A program made the position numbers and the translations under genes. From NCBI RefSeq assembly GCF_905220365.1, contig NC_061124.1, positions 498,501 through 562,500 of the forward strand: DNA of 64,000 bases. Direction: 5' to 3'. This DNA comes from Vanessa cardui (Eukaryota; Arthropoda; Insecta; Lepidoptera; Nymphalidae). Positions 13,471 to 27,570 of the stretch are shown here, piece after piece. The notes under the pieces are model-generated. The model was given only the letters and a program-made list of their open reading frames with translations, made no database searches and was not told the DNA's origin. The stretch's first letter is position 1; each line of letters starts with the position of its first letter.

Positions 13471-15394
13471 CAGCTTGCATCCTGTCCCACATACTGAGGT
13501 GAACCGGTTCAAATACGTTTAACAGATCCTTACAGTTCAAATTAATTAAAAATATGTATAATTACATCATTTTCAATCAAAGTTTAGCTTAACCGTTCTC
13601 CACCAGACTGTCTTTATTTAGCAAAAGATTGACTTAATTGTTAATCGTAAAATATTACATTTATTATCAGTAACTAATTAATTTTATTATTAATTAACAA
13701 TATTTGTATAATTAATATTATTTGTGTTGTTTAAAGTTTATATATCTGATAAATAATACATAATTTACTTTTGGAATTATATACTTGATTTGACGGATAT
13801 ATATGTATTAACCTTTTTTTATAACTGAATAGTGTGTTAGTAAAGACAGAGGCAGCTACGCAAGCATTACTTAAAAAAAGGAAATGATCTCGTCATGGTA
13901 TTTCCCAGTTATTACTTAGTTTTTTACTTTTTATTTTAGGCAAACAAATACTACGTAAATAATGTTTTTTTTTTTAATTTTGTGGCTCACCTTTTAAGGC
14001 GAACACAGTAGTGCACAGTATTGTTCTTATTTGGTAGAAAAACGAATGAGTAGTCCCAGTCAAACGTCAAAACTCTTGGTAACTATGATTATGATTTTTT
14101 TCGTTCAATAGATCTAATAGCTTCAAATAACACAAACTAGTTGTATTCCTGCAATATCATGTATCAATATTGTTAACGTCCACTGAGGCTGCCTAATCTT
14201 TATAAAAGTACAGAATAATTTATAAGGAAACTATCAATTTACGAATTTTAGAAAGTAGTAGATACACATTGATTTAAGTGCTCATATTTAATACATTCGT
14301 TCAAATCGTGACATAATATAATATATTCCAGATTCATATAAAGATATAATAAAAGCAAGACATACATTTTAGTTTATCTATATTCAGTTCTAAGGTAAAT
14401 ATATCAAGAAGTATTTAAGACAAGCGACCGGACATGTGGACTGTAAGTGTTGCGAAATCAGACCTTGGACATATCTACATGAGTGTGTTTACAGATACAA
14501 ATAAGTCTTGATATTTATTAAATTCAACTGAATTTCTACATTTATTTCAAACATAACACTTACTCCTGGCAACACTAAAAATATCAGAACAAAATTTAAT
14601 TAGGTCAGTTTAAATTAGTGCATATTTTTTAAAAAAGGAATATGTAAAACAAATACAAAAAGGAATAAATATGGTTGATTACCTGTTCGAATTTCAAAAC
14701 AAAAATGATACATGTATTAGAAAAGGGGGCAAGAGTATCATTCATTTGAAAAATTCCAACAATCCGAATTAGTTTTGAATTTAGGTATTAAAATATTACA
14801 CATATGGCTAAACGGTATTTAGGTAGGCTGTGGTGTGTGACACACTACTACTTGGAAAATATTAGACATAGTGCAGGAAAGGTATAACCTTGTCCGACTA
14901 TATATGGATAAATCAAAGACTTGTCAAATGATTCGTATAAATTGTGAAAATTAAGAACCAACTAAATTTTCCTCCACAAAACAAGACGTTTATTTTCGTT
15001 TGTCTTGTGCCATTGGTTAATATGTAATGCTGTTATGTCTGTATTGGATGTTTATTTATTTACGTGCCCTTTCGCCGGTTATTATTGGAGTTTACGATAG
15101 CTAATTACGTGTTCTATTTATTGTCTGAATTTTAGATGTCATGAATTAATATTGTTGATATTTATAAATTTATATAAAAAGTGAATTAATATGACAGGTA
15201 TGTATGTACATGTATCCAAGGGTAAAATAGTAAACATATACAGCACGATGAGGATCTATTGCAAAATATATCCACTATTCGCTTAAGGCCATCGCGAATT
15301 ACTATCTTTCTCTTCAAAACGTCACCAACATAATCACCCACATGAAGCCTACTTTCGCGTGAACAGACCGACATCACAATTTGTTATGTAAGGC

Positions 15395-15500
15395 TAGACT
15401 AGTAACTAGTGTCGCGGTGCGCACGCGCAGATTTTCCGCGCGACCCTGACACACAAACTAACGCCAAGTCGCAAGTGCACTGCACTGTGGGCCGGATAAA
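15395..15500. promoter_or_regulatory. CpG-richer islet, candidate regulatory element
   Basis: GC-rich patch with GTGCGCACGCGCAG and CCGCGCGACC in AT-rich DNA, no open frame of note. It could be a promoter, enhancer or unrecognised exon. Confidence 0.2.
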
Positions 15501-17743
15501 GTGTTTATTACAAATAAATAGTTTATTATATAGTTGATTTGTTTACTATATCTGTTTAAGTACATATCGTGAAACAAAGGAGGTCGACAGTGTGTTTTTC
15601 CGTGTGAGAGGAAAATTACTGAAACGATTTCCATGATACTTGAGGAGCTTTGGTTCTAAAAGGCACGGCCTAAACTATAATTACACAATGCTAATTATTC
15701 TTCGACGTCGTCGTGACGTATGCCTTTAAAATACACGAATGAGACAGTTGGACGCCGATTGCATATTATTGTTATATAAGATATTATACGATTATTTTTA
15801 TTGTTACTGTAATGTGTACTTTATAAATTAATATACACAGATATATTTGTATAAAATTTGAATCTTATTATATTTTCCTCAACAAACTTTATCGATACAT
15901 TAAAAAAAAAATGTCTAATTTTATAACTCACTCAATATATTACGACGACAGCTTACCTGTAAACAAAATAAAAAAAAACATTAATTAATTATTTCCTTAA
16001 TCATTTTATACAAAATACCTAAACAAGATAAAGTCTCTGTTCACAAATGAAATATTTAGAAAATAAATGAACAACATCCAGATATTTCAATAATTAGTTA
16101 GCGCGAAATTCATGTGTAAAATTGACAGCCCGACCCATGCACGGTTCTAAGATGATGTCAGGCGTAACAAAGCATAGCGGGGGCACAAAAAACATACTGC
16201 AAAAAAGGGTCCATTTCACAGTTATGCATCGAAATTCATTCATAGATTTTAATAATTAACATAATTATAGAGACTGTTAGATATTTTAATACACGCAATG
16301 ATAGAATGGGCGTTAGGTTATACGTCAGGTCAAATAGAGCAAGACGGGGACTAAACCTACAAAAAAAATTCACCCGAAAATTTTGCCATATGAGACGCGT
16401 CTATGACACAAAGTCGCATAAATTCCGTATAAATAATAAATGATTTTGTATTACGTTGTAATCGGTTAATTTTTTTATTGAATATATAACTTAGATTTGT
16501 CAATAAACTTATTGTGGATAATGTAGTTTACCTTATTTATTCTTCATTAAAAAAAATATAATTCAAAATACTGGTAATATGTTTATATGTATGTTAAAAA
16601 CATGATAGACATACATGTGTAATACACACATGTAAATTTATATTTAGCTGTAAGTCAGTCCTATTTTTGTAAGAAAACCTATAGTAAATGTTTAATTAAT
16701 TAACAAATTATTATTATAAAATATTTATAAGGAAAAAAGAAGAATAAGTTTACGATATTGACATATAAAGTAAAGTTTTATTAAAAGTAACAAGCTTGAC
16801 AGAATATTTGTTTAATATTTTTCCGCTGCAAGAATGAGTTACATTTTTCAAATGTAACGTATGTTAAGAAAATTGTATTCCTTATGAATTTACATTTAGC
16901 TAAATAAACACTTATGGATTTTACAGTCTTCTTGCGGATCTCCACTATCTATCGATTTAACACCGGCTCACGTTACTGTAACGACGTATCTTGTTTTAGT
17001 ATTATTAATGATTGCCATTAATGGGCTGGCGCCCATGTCAAAATGTAGAAGAAATATATAGAACTATATTAAAAAAAAAAAAAAAAACTTGAAATCCAAA
17101 TAGAGGAATGAATATAAGGCTGTATAATAATAGGCCCTCGCCTGTGTGAGTGTGTGAGCGTGTGAGTGAATGAAAAAAACAAAAGTTTAATATCATTATT
17201 GAATGTTAACGAACCACTGACTGCATCGATTGCGTTCATGATCGTCTGTTGCATGTTTAATTGTTACAAAACACTATAATTCCATCTCATTGGTAGTTTA
17301 TTTCATTCGTTAAATAATACGAAGGAGGTTTTATTTTGTCAACAATGATAAACGATAGTAAAAAAGATCGTTCGCTATGGACGAGCAAGTGATCCTTGAC
17401 ACTGTAAGGCGATCTCACATGTGATTTATCGTCGGAAGCTGCGGAACTGTGTAATTAGGTACGAATGTTGCCAAAACACGTCGATATTTCAAAATTTATG
17501 CGACCAAAAAGTTTTTTCTGAAACATTTTATTTACTTCATTTTTTTACATTTATCTTCGAAAACAATAGGTAAGGATTAATATAGATTCATTTTTCTCTT
17601 CCAGGTAAGTTAGGTTATTTACATACAAAAACTTACTTTACATATTGGAGTTTATGTACTCCAACTCCCGCTCAGATTAGATTAGGTGTTCCCAGAAAAA
17701 AAGCTGTCGTTTTAACATAATTTAATTAACAAAGGTAGTATTT

Positions 17744-17998
17744 TTGTCATATGGGCTTATATCAGACGGACTAGCGAATAGGCTACATGATTGTAAATGG
17801 TCACCACTGCCCATAGACATAGGCATCATAGAAATAATAACCATTCCCCGTATCAAGAATGCAACACAAATTTTGGGAACTAAGGTTTTATGTTCCTTGT
17901 GCCTTTACATTGCTTTATTCTTATAAATAGGAACACTGAAATTATCTGATGAGTGGGTGGTACCTACCTAGACGGGCTTGCATAAATCCCTTACTACC
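17744..17998 (+). repeat. copy of the GTGGGTGGTACC dispersed repeat
   Basis: Degenerate copy aligned by eye with 28733-29010: GGTCACCACTGCCCATAGAC, TTTTGGGAACTAAGG and GATGAGTGGGTGGTACCTAC. The short open frame inside belongs to the repeat. Confidence 0.6.
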
Positions 17999-18856
17999 AT
18001 ATCAATGTATATATTTATGTAGCATATTCAAATCTACTTAAATTCGTTTATAATTTGAACAGTAACATTTTCGACGCAGATATTAAAGACTAAAAACCAC
18101 ATTCAAATGCAATCTCAGGGCTACTTAGCGCAGTGAAACGCAAAATTTGCAAGACAATAAATGAATTTAGTTCAATGACTGCATTAGGAACTTAGCATTC
18201 ATGGATCCGTTATGGCGCCGTCCATCTGAATATACATTTGGTAAGGCATGGGCTGGATGGATAAAGAATTATTTCGACACCATCGATTGATTCGCTTCAT
18301 TAATATTTTGAGGTCAGCGCAATATATTTCTCTACCAAAAATCTCTCTCTAGTCCTGAGTCTGAGAATAGACCTAATACTATTTATGTACATAATATTAC
18401 GTTCGTCCCTATATATTTATACATAGCTCTGTGTAAGATTAACGAAATTACAGAGTACTTCTAAACAAATAAATATAAGTATCGATAAAAGTGCTTCAAT
18501 TAGTGTCTCTACTTTACAGGAAAAGTAAGTACAAGTTGCGGGTTGATTATCATACTTAGATTCAGGTAATCAAGCAAAAGATTTGTTACGTAACAATCCA
18601 GCAATTATAATAGTAATGCAGGTGACAGTCAAAGCAGGTCGGCTCTAAAGTAAGACTAATCGTAAACAATACTATTGTTTCGGTTCTCTCACAATCAGGG
18701 TCGCTTTCAATTATCCTGCTAGAAGAGCGTAACCGTAAAAGGTGAAAAAACCCAACCTCAGCTGAGCAAATAACACATTTATGGCGTTCGTAATACTGTA
18801 GGAAATAACGTACACGTATAACATAAGATATGTCAAAACGATTAACATTTGTTTAT

Positions 18857-18920
18857 TAAGTTAGATAATTCTGATGATATTAATTACCTATCATTATGTT
18901 ATTGGTAATTATCTAACTTA
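18857..18920. repeat. nested inverted repeats
   Basis: TAAGTTAGATAATT (18857-18870) is the exact reverse complement of 18907-18920; inside lies a second pair, TAATTACC (18881-18888) and GGTAATTA (18904-18911), which overlaps the outer right arm and so offers alternative foldings. Confidence 0.6.
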
Positions 18921-19291
18921 TCACCATGTGCCTTCCATCGAGTGTCCACTGAGCCTTACGCGACACCACTGGTTCGAGAGATAGGTGAAAATTGATGGAT
19001 ATTAAAATTGATGAGTCGACCCATTTGCGGATTGCAAAATGTATAACAGATTGATTATACGCTGTTATTGAAGCATCGTGAATGAATTTAATTTGTTTGG
19101 GCATGTACCTGTACATGTACTCGCTAATACGGGGTACTGTGGAAACGCACGGCGGTAAGTGGTTGAGATACAAGGCTTTTATCACGGCCCATGACATGAT
19201 ATGTCATGGCTCTTATACGTAACTTTTGCTACAATTACTCGTAGCTTGTAATCACTATTTATAAAATATATGACGTACATGTATTACATGT

Positions 19292-19608
19292 AAGTAAGTT
19301 AGCAACAGCCTGTAAATTTCCCACTGCTGGGATTTGACCTCCTCTTCCATTAAGGAGAGGGTTTGGAACATATTCCACCATGCTGTTCCAATGCGGGTTG
19401 GTTGAATGCACATGTAGCAGAATTTCGATGAAATTAGACACATGCAGGTTTCCTCACGATGTTTTCCTTCACCGCCGAGCGCGAGATAAAATATAAACAC
19501 AAATTAAGCACATATTGCGCGATGTGTATGTAGTGGTGTTTGCCTGGGTTTGATCCCGCAATCATCGGTTAAGATGCACGCGTTCTAACCACTGGGCCAT
19601 CTCAGCTC
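19292..19608 (-). mobile_element. tRNA-derived SINE, copy 1
   Basis: On the - strand it starts with GAGCTGAGATGGCCCAGTGG (A-box-like head), has a B box GGGATCAAACCC-like, a body with GGTGAAGGAAAACATCGTGAGG and a TTAC-rich tail. Flanking 12-base direct repeats (19280-19291 and 19609-19620) differ at one base, as expected for a target-site duplication. Open frames in this interval are SINE sequence. Confidence 0.85.
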
Positions 19609-20682
19609 TGTATTTCATGTATTAATTGTAATTGAAACGAAATAATATCCATTGTTATTAATGTTTTTTTAAAAGTTATACATTTTAATATGGAATACAA
19701 GAAATATTCACGGAAATAAAAAAGGAATGTATACAACAGTACAGAAAATTCGTGACGCAGACGGTCTAACAATTTCAGTTGTTACACGCGAGCTATTTTA
19801 TATAGTAAATAATGTCATAAACTATTAACCGATAACTATTATATATAACTATAAATATTGAGTCTTTTAACACTTTAAGAATTATTTTCTTTCTCTTTCT
19901 ACTAACTAGGTATGTAATTGATTTTCCAAATTTAAAAATTATATATTATTTCTCTGTCTAAATAGTTATTATTTAAGTATCTAAGCAAGTGCTGAATATG
20001 TGACCAAAGTAGGTAGTTTCATAAGGCGACTAAGATACAATCGATATAATAAAATTTAACCTGTATTTCACGGATGTATGTGTTCGTATGTACGCAGGAT
20101 ATTAAATACATGCTCGCATATATGGTAAGCTGTTCATGTGTGCTTAGTGCGCTCTGTTGTCATTGACACGAATCAGGTTGTCGCACTGACTCAAGGAGCT
20201 TGGATAGATTTTGTACGGTTAGCAGAAAAAAAACTAATATACAGATAAACCTATATATTTATTTATAGTCTATATTAAAAAAATTGTAAATAATTTATTC
20301 ACAATCACACAATATATTATACTAACCTTATATTATATTACAGAATTGCGTTAAATAGTTTTAATTTTTTTAACGAAATAAAATTAATAAGTTATTTTAA
20401 ATTATTCATAAAACAAGTACATGCAAAGTAATCATGATTATTAAATCATAGTCGTAGACTAATTAATCCTGCTAATTGATGTAGACTCAGTATTATTAGA
20501 CTTTATCAAAGGGACGCTAACTATAGGTTTATACGTGTGACATTAATTGTGTCTCTAATTAAACTGGGTTATAATTTTAACTCTTATTTAAAAACGTTAG
20601 ATAGAAAGGGCATGATAGTATTCGTTGGTAATGTAAATGAAATCGTATATTGACTATGTACCTATACATTTAAATAAAACTA

Positions 20683-20770
20683 GTTATTACGGATTTTAAT
20701 CGCGTATATTAATTATTTTGGACATCACGACGTTTCGAGCACTTTACAGCGTTCGTGGTCACGGGTACCT
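20683..20770 (+). repeat. dispersed repeat fragment (LINE 3'-like)
   Basis: Contains GACATCACGACGTTTCGAGC and CAGCGTTCGTGGTCACGGG, a segment recurring in lepidopteran genomes from memory. It runs into the CTACTGAG-core fragment at 20788. Confidence 0.4.
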
Positions 20771-20787
20771 ATACATTTTAAGATAAA

Positions 20788-20870
20788 GCGTAACTACTGA
20801 GTTTTTCTCCAGTTCTTCTCGGTAGAATCTACATTCCGAATTGATGATAGGCTGTGCTTATCTAAGCCCA
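20788..20870 (+). repeat. partial CTACTGAG-core repeat
   Basis: GTAACTACTGAGTTTTTCTC and GTTCTTCTCGGTAGAATCTA match the copies at 27405 and 45296, but the 3' half is missing. Confidence 0.55.
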
Positions 20871-21227
20871 AATTCACAATATTTTCGTTTAGATTATATG
20901 TCTGAGTTTGAACACAAACAAGAGTGAAAAAAAAACTTGATCATTTTTCAGTATTATAACTATGTAGTTTCAACTTTCTATAACATGTGTTTTTTTAAAT
21001 ATAATAACTTTTGTTGCTAACGCTACTCGTTCGCGTAATTAGGCTAATATGTACGTGTTTCCGTCGACTGCGCCTTTACCACACGGTAGGTCAGGACAGT
21101 GATGTTATATACATATATAAAACAAATTCTTGTTCCCGGCTTTTACTGCCCTCTCATATAATTAGACCAACCTAGATATATGCATATATTGAACTAGAAC
21201 ATAAGCCATTACATAAAAAATAAAAAT

Positions 21228-21395
21228 ATGTATTTATTTGAAAATTGCGCTGTTTAAAATATTTACAACTCGTAGTTGCCTAGGCCCTTTCTTGGAGTTC
21301 AAGTTTGCTTCAAACCAAATTTCATCAAATTCGGTTTATCGGTTTGGTCGTGAAAGAACGACAGACAGACATATATATACATACATATGTTACTT
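21228..21395 (+). mobile_element. LINE 3'-end remnant
   Basis: CAAATTTCATCAAATTCGGT, GGTCGTGAAAGAACGACAGA and a terminal TATATATACATACATA tail are typical of RTE-like LINE 3' ends in insects. Confidence 0.5.
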
Positions 21396-21817
21396 TATTA
21401 TATTTTATTATTTATATTTATACACATTAATAATATTAATATAGATTAAAGTAAATAATATTTACATATTTCTATTATAAACCTGTTAAATTTTTTGTTT
21501 TGTGAAATAATGCATTGTTTTGTCTGAATCTAGTAACTTAGGAACAAACAAAGTACCGATTTATGTAATAGTAGTACATTACATACTAATAGTCTAAGTG
21601 TATGTGTCGACAATAATTGGGACTCACGGACCCTTTCTAAACACTAGAATGGATTGAGATTTTCTACAAAATAGTAACATTATAAAATACTCTCTTATAA
21701 CTGACCTACATTTTATATATTGTTCATATTAATAATGACGATACATGCCTCTTAAAAAGAAGGTACATTTTTCGATAAATTTTGTGAAGCAATCACTATC
21801 TATAGGATTTTACAATG

Positions 21818-21990
21818 AGTGTTCACTCAGTATTATTGTGTTTCGGTTTAAAGGGTGAGTGAGCCAGTATAACTACAGGCACAAGGGATAAATATATAAC
21901 ATGTTAGTTGCCAAAGTTGGTCATATTGGTGATGCATGAACTAGTTATGATTTATTAAAGAGCTATTGTCTATGGGCGGTAGGGACCAAT
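21818..21990 (-). repeat. copy of the GTGGGTGGTACC dispersed repeat, 5' part
   Basis: On + it reads AAAGGGTGAGTGAGCCAGT, ACTACAGGCACAAGGGATA and TCTATGGGCGGTAGGGACC, the reverse complement of the 28733 element. Confidence 0.55.
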
Positions 21991-24900
21991 TATATTTTTG
22001 TTTAAATTCTACATTTGAATCGGCCTGGAGGCGATCCATGATTCAAAGTAATATACTTTATAATCTGAAATATAAAACTAATAAATTATGTGATCTTTTT
22101 TAAATAATGTCTAACTGAAAACCAACTTCAGCTGTATTCATAAAATTTATACGGAGGTTTTAGTACATATTATTATGAAAGTAGATGCAGTTGCACCCGC
22201 TTTAAATTATCCTATTTACGTGACGATTGAAGCGTGAATTTCATGTTCTTCTCTTATATAAGATATGAGAAATTAAAGCACACATCAAGGCACAAACATA
22301 TTGCTATGCAGTGTAGTACATAGATACGCTTTAGGTTATTGTTGGCTTACTGAATTAGGGACGTTATTAATGATTATTAAACGTGAATCATTTTCGAAAT
22401 AAATTTTTTGTAGTTATAGCAACACCATAAGAGGTGTGATTTTTTTTTAAATAACGGTTTTCTGGCAAAGGAACACAGGTTATTCTGCCAATGTCACACA
22501 CATGATAAATTTGTTTGGTCGACTAATATTTGATTAATTTCTAAGACTCGTGTACATTTTCGTGAACCTACGTCAACGAAATATTTTCCAATTTCCAGAA
22601 TATTTAGTTGTCACGTGTAGCACTGACCTATTACAGAATGCATCGCATTGCTGTCTCTTTCTATCGATGTAGTCATGGCAATGACGTCTTCGAGATTTCA
22701 GAGTTTGAACAAAGAATAGAATTGTTTGTCATAACGGAAAATTGTTTTTGGGAAATTTTGAGTGACTTACGTCTAAGTAAATTACGTCACTTAAGTTGCT
22801 TTGATATAAGCTTCAATAGTTTGTAATGTATTATATCATTTACTAAATTCCATTACATATGTATTTAAAATATTTACGTACAAGTTGATTTAAGAGCGGC
22901 TATATTGAACATATATTTAATGAGAATTTAAAGTGTATATAACAATTAAATATACATACTTATCGATTGGAATGTATGTATATAAGTAGGCCATTGCACT
23001 TCATGAACAAACAACAAATACTATACTGATAACGTACAGACAAACATCAGATAACAATTACACAAACCCGTACAGAAGTGCGAAATCATACAAATATACC
23101 ATACATTCAAATATAAACCTTATCACTATAATAATAAGGACGAACATAACCTTCGGAACGCGTTTAGAATACAAATATGTACAGTTCACTAATTCGTTCA
23201 ACTTTAAATATATGCAACGTATTATAGGACTTAGTGTAATAGAAATAGCGATGAGAGTTACATGTACATAGATACATGGTGGTCTGTTTATACATTTGCA
23301 CGTGAGCGATCTCAGTCGGCACATGTCGTGCAATTTATTAAGTAACGAAGGACAATCCTAGTGAAGTGCGTATTTACTTACTAAATTGAGTAAGGTCAGG
23401 CATCTAGTGGCTACTGAGTACTAATATACGTACCAACTTCAGGAGAGGTGTATCATGAGTTACAAGAGAGAAATGTGCATTATATTCGGAGAATTAGTTC
23501 ATTTTTAGCAAAGAGCATACATATATGTTCAGGAATTACATGTAACTTTAATTATCATAATAATAAATATAACTTAATCGATGTAGAGGATTGAAAAATA
23601 GCTACTTTTGTCGATCTCCGAGGTAAATTTCTACATTTCGAAGCGATGCTATATTTTGTTTTAATTTAATCTTTTAATGAAGACTCAGAAGTGCTGGTAA
23701 TGATGGTTACTTGAAAAACGAAACGATTTCTGTTTTTTTTTTTTTTTAATTTGCAACGTACGAACAACTCAGCACATGATTTTAATACACCATATGATTT
23801 GTAAACAGAACGCATCACGCGGTGAGTTATTACAAGAACTATACACACAATGAAGTAAACTTTTAACATAAATTCAACGTATGAGGAAAATTACTGATTA
23901 AAACACTTTTAGTTTCGCTCATCGAGAATTAAATTTAAAAACGATATCGAATGAAACTGGCTCCGAAGAAATCGAAGAAGCCAGTCTGTAAGCCTAAGTT
24001 TCGTCGTCTGTTCGCCTCCTTTTGTTTTGTAATAATTTGTTCAAAGGAACGTTATTGTACAGTGGTTTGGCTCAACTCTTAACGACGCTCAAGGCGATAC
24101 GCCCACAGAGGAGATTACGACCTATTTTCAGTTCTGATCCTCTTACGAACCTTCCAAATTGTTGATATTTAAACTCTCGTCTGGCTGCGACTTTATTTTT
24201 TCTAAAAAAATGACTTTTACGTAGGGCAAGTTGGGCAGGGGAAAGGCTTCGAGGTACTAGGAAGGAAGCAATCATGAATATGCGGGGTATATAATTAATT
24301 TGAATATGGCTATATACCGGCCGTGCGGTTTCGTCGCGTTTAACGCTACTGATGAATCTGATAATTTTTCACGTCTTTCATTGATACGATTTGGGGTTCA
24401 TTTTGAGAACTCCATTAACTGGAAACAATATCAAATGACGATTGTGGGTTCGTTCGTTAAATGGGATTCATACAGGTGGAAAACATCGGGAGAAACCTGC
24501 GTGCGTTCTGCACTCATTTTTATGAAATTACATATAACGTAGATGTTTGCAATAAACGCGTTCAAAACCAGTGCATTAATGCGTTACAGTTGCGTTTGTT
24601 GCGTTGCTCTTACATCCTAACAACACTCAAGGCGAGGATGCATGCCACTTGTACCATATGCATTGCTGTATGCTCTATTTAACATAAAATATATATTTAA
24701 ACTAAGAAAAAAGTAAGTAAAGCTTTTGTATTAATCTTGCTTGTATTTCTAAGTTACTAGAGCTTATATAAAAATCTATGAAATGCTTATCAAACATATA
24801 TGACTCCTACGATGTTGAAATAATCGTAATTATATCATACACTGATACACTGTTTGCTGATTTAAAAATAAACACTGAAATGTTTTTCTTATCTGTGATA

Positions 24901-26778
24901 TAATACAGAGATATCAAGAAAAATAAAGATCTTTCAATAATTGTAAAATATTATATTAAAAATATATAAACATCAAACAAATATAAAGCAATACTAAAAA
25001 TACAGGGAAATATATTACAGAATGTAGAGCAAACACTTCACGTCACACGCACAAACACGCACACTCCATCTCGTGTGACATAACGACACTGCGCCCGCGC
25101 AGGAACCGGTCACGGCTCACGCACACAGGCGCACGCATGCCACGGATTGCGGATGCATCGAAATTCTGAGTACGATACTATTTGATGGAGGAAAAGAGAG
25201 GACGCTCACTCTTTCGTCATTTTAGCGTATTTTTAGATGTAAAAATTCAATATGATGAATTATGTGAAAATATATGAATTGAAGATTTGTTTATGTATGG
25301 TATTACGCAATTTGGTAGTTTTTAAGGTTTATTTTTAATACGTTGACGTAAGTTTTAGTACTCTAAAATCGGAGTATAAAAGTGCATTTTTATTTTGTCA
25401 TTTTCCTCTCTATTTTCGATATACTTTTTTTGTAATTGGAATTTTATTTAATACATTCTTTTATTTTCTTAAGTTTTTTATTTTTCTCAAATTACACAGT
25501 TAAAGTTATCTGCCTGTCCGTATCTCAGGATGACCATACAGGCGTGTAATCCTCATTTCCCAATTGACACGCTTACATAAATAAAACTAATCTCACCTGT
25601 TTATTTTGTCTAAATATCTTTTCGGCGCGTTGCCGGTAAAACTTGTTACTGCTGAAATGGCATTTATTAACGTCACATATATAATAAACAAGCTACAGAT
25701 ATAAATAATGTCCATCAGGCAGTCCTTAAAAGTTCTATTAATATATATAATCTTGTCTCTAAAAAGTCGATATTGACTTTATCATTAGTAGACTGAATAT
25801 TGCGTGTACCCTTGTACCCTACCCTATGTTACCCTATGTTACATATATTATATTGTTATATTTATAAAAGATACACTGTATATAGCGCGTGCAGATAGAG
25901 AAAGAATCTTATATTTGGAGGTTACAACAATAATCAATAAAATTAAATAAAAAAATATATTTAGTATATATACTTCTTAAAACGCAATAAGATTAACAAG
26001 TGGTATTTACATTATGAATCACCTCCATGGGCAAACGTAAGTTACAAGTCATTAATGTATTAAAATATATTTTAATTCTCATACATGGGTTATCCAAGTA
26101 AAGTGAATAAAAAGTACACTATTTAGGTCTTTGGAATGACACTGGCATCACTTGAAGCATATGAAAGATCGTCCAAAATTATTATAAAAAAAGAAAGAAT
26201 TCTCCTATTAGGAGAGATGAGGTTAAATGTTAATTAAAACAATGATAGTGATAATTATGAGGCGTTATAATTTAAAATATTTTGTTTATAGCATGTCGTT
26301 CTTAGGTCTGTCTCATTCACTAGATATTCTACTATGCAATTAAAGAAATAGTTTTTTGAATCGAATAATCGAAAACGTCAATATCCCACGAGTGGGCGAG
26401 AGTCCCCAAGGGTTAGTAGATATACTTCGGCAGAATTCCATTCAACATATACAGATTTTCACACAATATATATCTTTTGCAAATACTACGTAAATTATAA
26501 AGTCAAATTAACCACATGAAAATTCACTACTTGTCAGGCTCGAACCCGTAATATTGGGTCACATTAAACACTGATCATCACGTCTCTCTTTTACATAAGC
26601 GTAACAAAAACATTTGTATATTTATTTTTCACACTAATGAGTAATCGTTAACGAGGCTAATATTTACACATCATCGTAGCCTGTGCCCACTACCTCTAAC
26701 GCGGGGTCTGTGGTTAGATTAGCGCTGTAGTGAAAGAATGAAGACAAACAGCTTGTTTATTGTTTACGAAACATAAGT
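21991..26778. other. non-coding, nothing firm recognised
   Basis: AT-rich. A CpG-richer patch at 25030-25160 contains GCGCCCGCGCAGG and GGCGCACGCATGCC. Open frames at 22608, 23058, 24072 and 24300 show no conserved motif or splice context. A tandem pair of ACCCTATGTT units lies near 25822-25843. Confidence 0.4.
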
Positions 26779-27020
26779 AAGCCGAGATGGCCCAGTGGTT
26801 AGAACACTTGCATCTTAACCGATGATTGTGGGTTCAAACCCAGGCAAGCAGCACTGAATATTCATTTGCTTAATTTGTCTTTATATTTCATCTCGTCCGA
26901 GCACGAGACGGTGAAGGAAAACATTCATCAGTGTTTTCCACCAATCCGCACTGGGCGACTCACTCTCAAAGGGAGAGGAGGCTTTAGCCCAGCGGTGGGA
27001 AATTTACAGGCTGTTGTTGT
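26779..27020 (+). mobile_element. tRNA-derived SINE, copy 2
   Basis: Head GCCGAGATGGCCCAGTGG, B box GGGTTCAAACCC, then CGAGACGGTGAAGGAAAACA and the 3' end GGGAAATTTACAGGCTGTTG. It is shorter than other copies because of internal loss. Target-site duplications are not clear. Confidence 0.8.
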
Positions 27021-27377
27021 TTTTGTTACGTAAAACTGTTTTACTATGATTAATACGACTAAGTAAAATAGAAATCCCCGGTACATATTGTAAGATTAGA
27101 TAACTTAAGTGAGTATTGTTTTTACTTAAGTACAGTGTATTTCGTTTTAATAAATGAGTGTAAGCTGAGTTTCCCGCCGGTTCTATATTATGAACTTTTG
27201 CGAGTTACATATTCAACTTAAAACCTCACAGAAACTTGATTATTCATATTTATATTTCTGTGAAGATAATTAATTACAAATCTACGAAGAAAAATGAAAA
27301 CAGACGTTGACCTGAAGGTGAGGCAGAGACGTGTCTATTATGTAGGCGGTCAAACAAATTAGACAGATGTGAAGCGC

Positions 27378-27412
27378 AATACCCAAAGGAGTTGCGAACT
27401 CCTTTGGGTATT
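27378..27412. repeat. perfect 16-bp hairpin
   Basis: AATACCCAAAGGAGTT and its exact reverse complement are separated by only GCG. It directly abuts the repeat that starts at about 27405. Confidence 0.8.
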
Positions 27413-27570
27413 TTTTAAATGTTAAAAAAGAGTAACTACTGAGTTTCTTGCCGGTTCTTCTCGGTAGAATCTACTTTCCGAACCGGTGGTAGCTTCACTT
27501 AATTGTAAAATGACGATTTAAAAGTGCTTGTAAAAGCCTACTTGAATAAAGTTTATTTTGAAGACAATAG
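27405..27570 (+). repeat. CTACTGAG-core dispersed repeat, copy 1
   Basis: CTACTGAGTTTCTTGCCGG, GAACCGGTGGTAGCTTCAC, AAAGTGCTTGTAAAAGCC and the end TTGAATAAAGTTTATTTTGA. The same order occurs inverted at 45296-45470. It is probably the 3' end of a non-LTR element or a SINE derived from one. Confidence 0.75.

Larger units (their letters stand above)
8536..17740. other. non-coding stretch, little recognised
   Basis: Apart from the repeat fragment at 9026, a TTAGG run at 10755, an NRF-1-type palindrome at 13459 and a CpG-richer patch at 15395-15500, I see only AT-rich sequence with chance ORFs. Confidence 0.4.

Noticed and set aside
17069..17254. - strand frame with a poly-Phe end
   Set aside because: It runs through a poly(A) tract read in reverse and a GTGTGAGTG simple repeat.
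19255..19500. Overlapping - strand open frames of 60-81 codons
   Set aside because: They lie inside SINE copy 1; near-identical frames occur in the SINE at 61264-61508, so they are repeat sequence.
27378..27430. Rho-independent terminator
   Set aside because: The hairpin plus T run fits by shape, but the window is insect nuclear DNA with spliced genes, where such terminators are not used.
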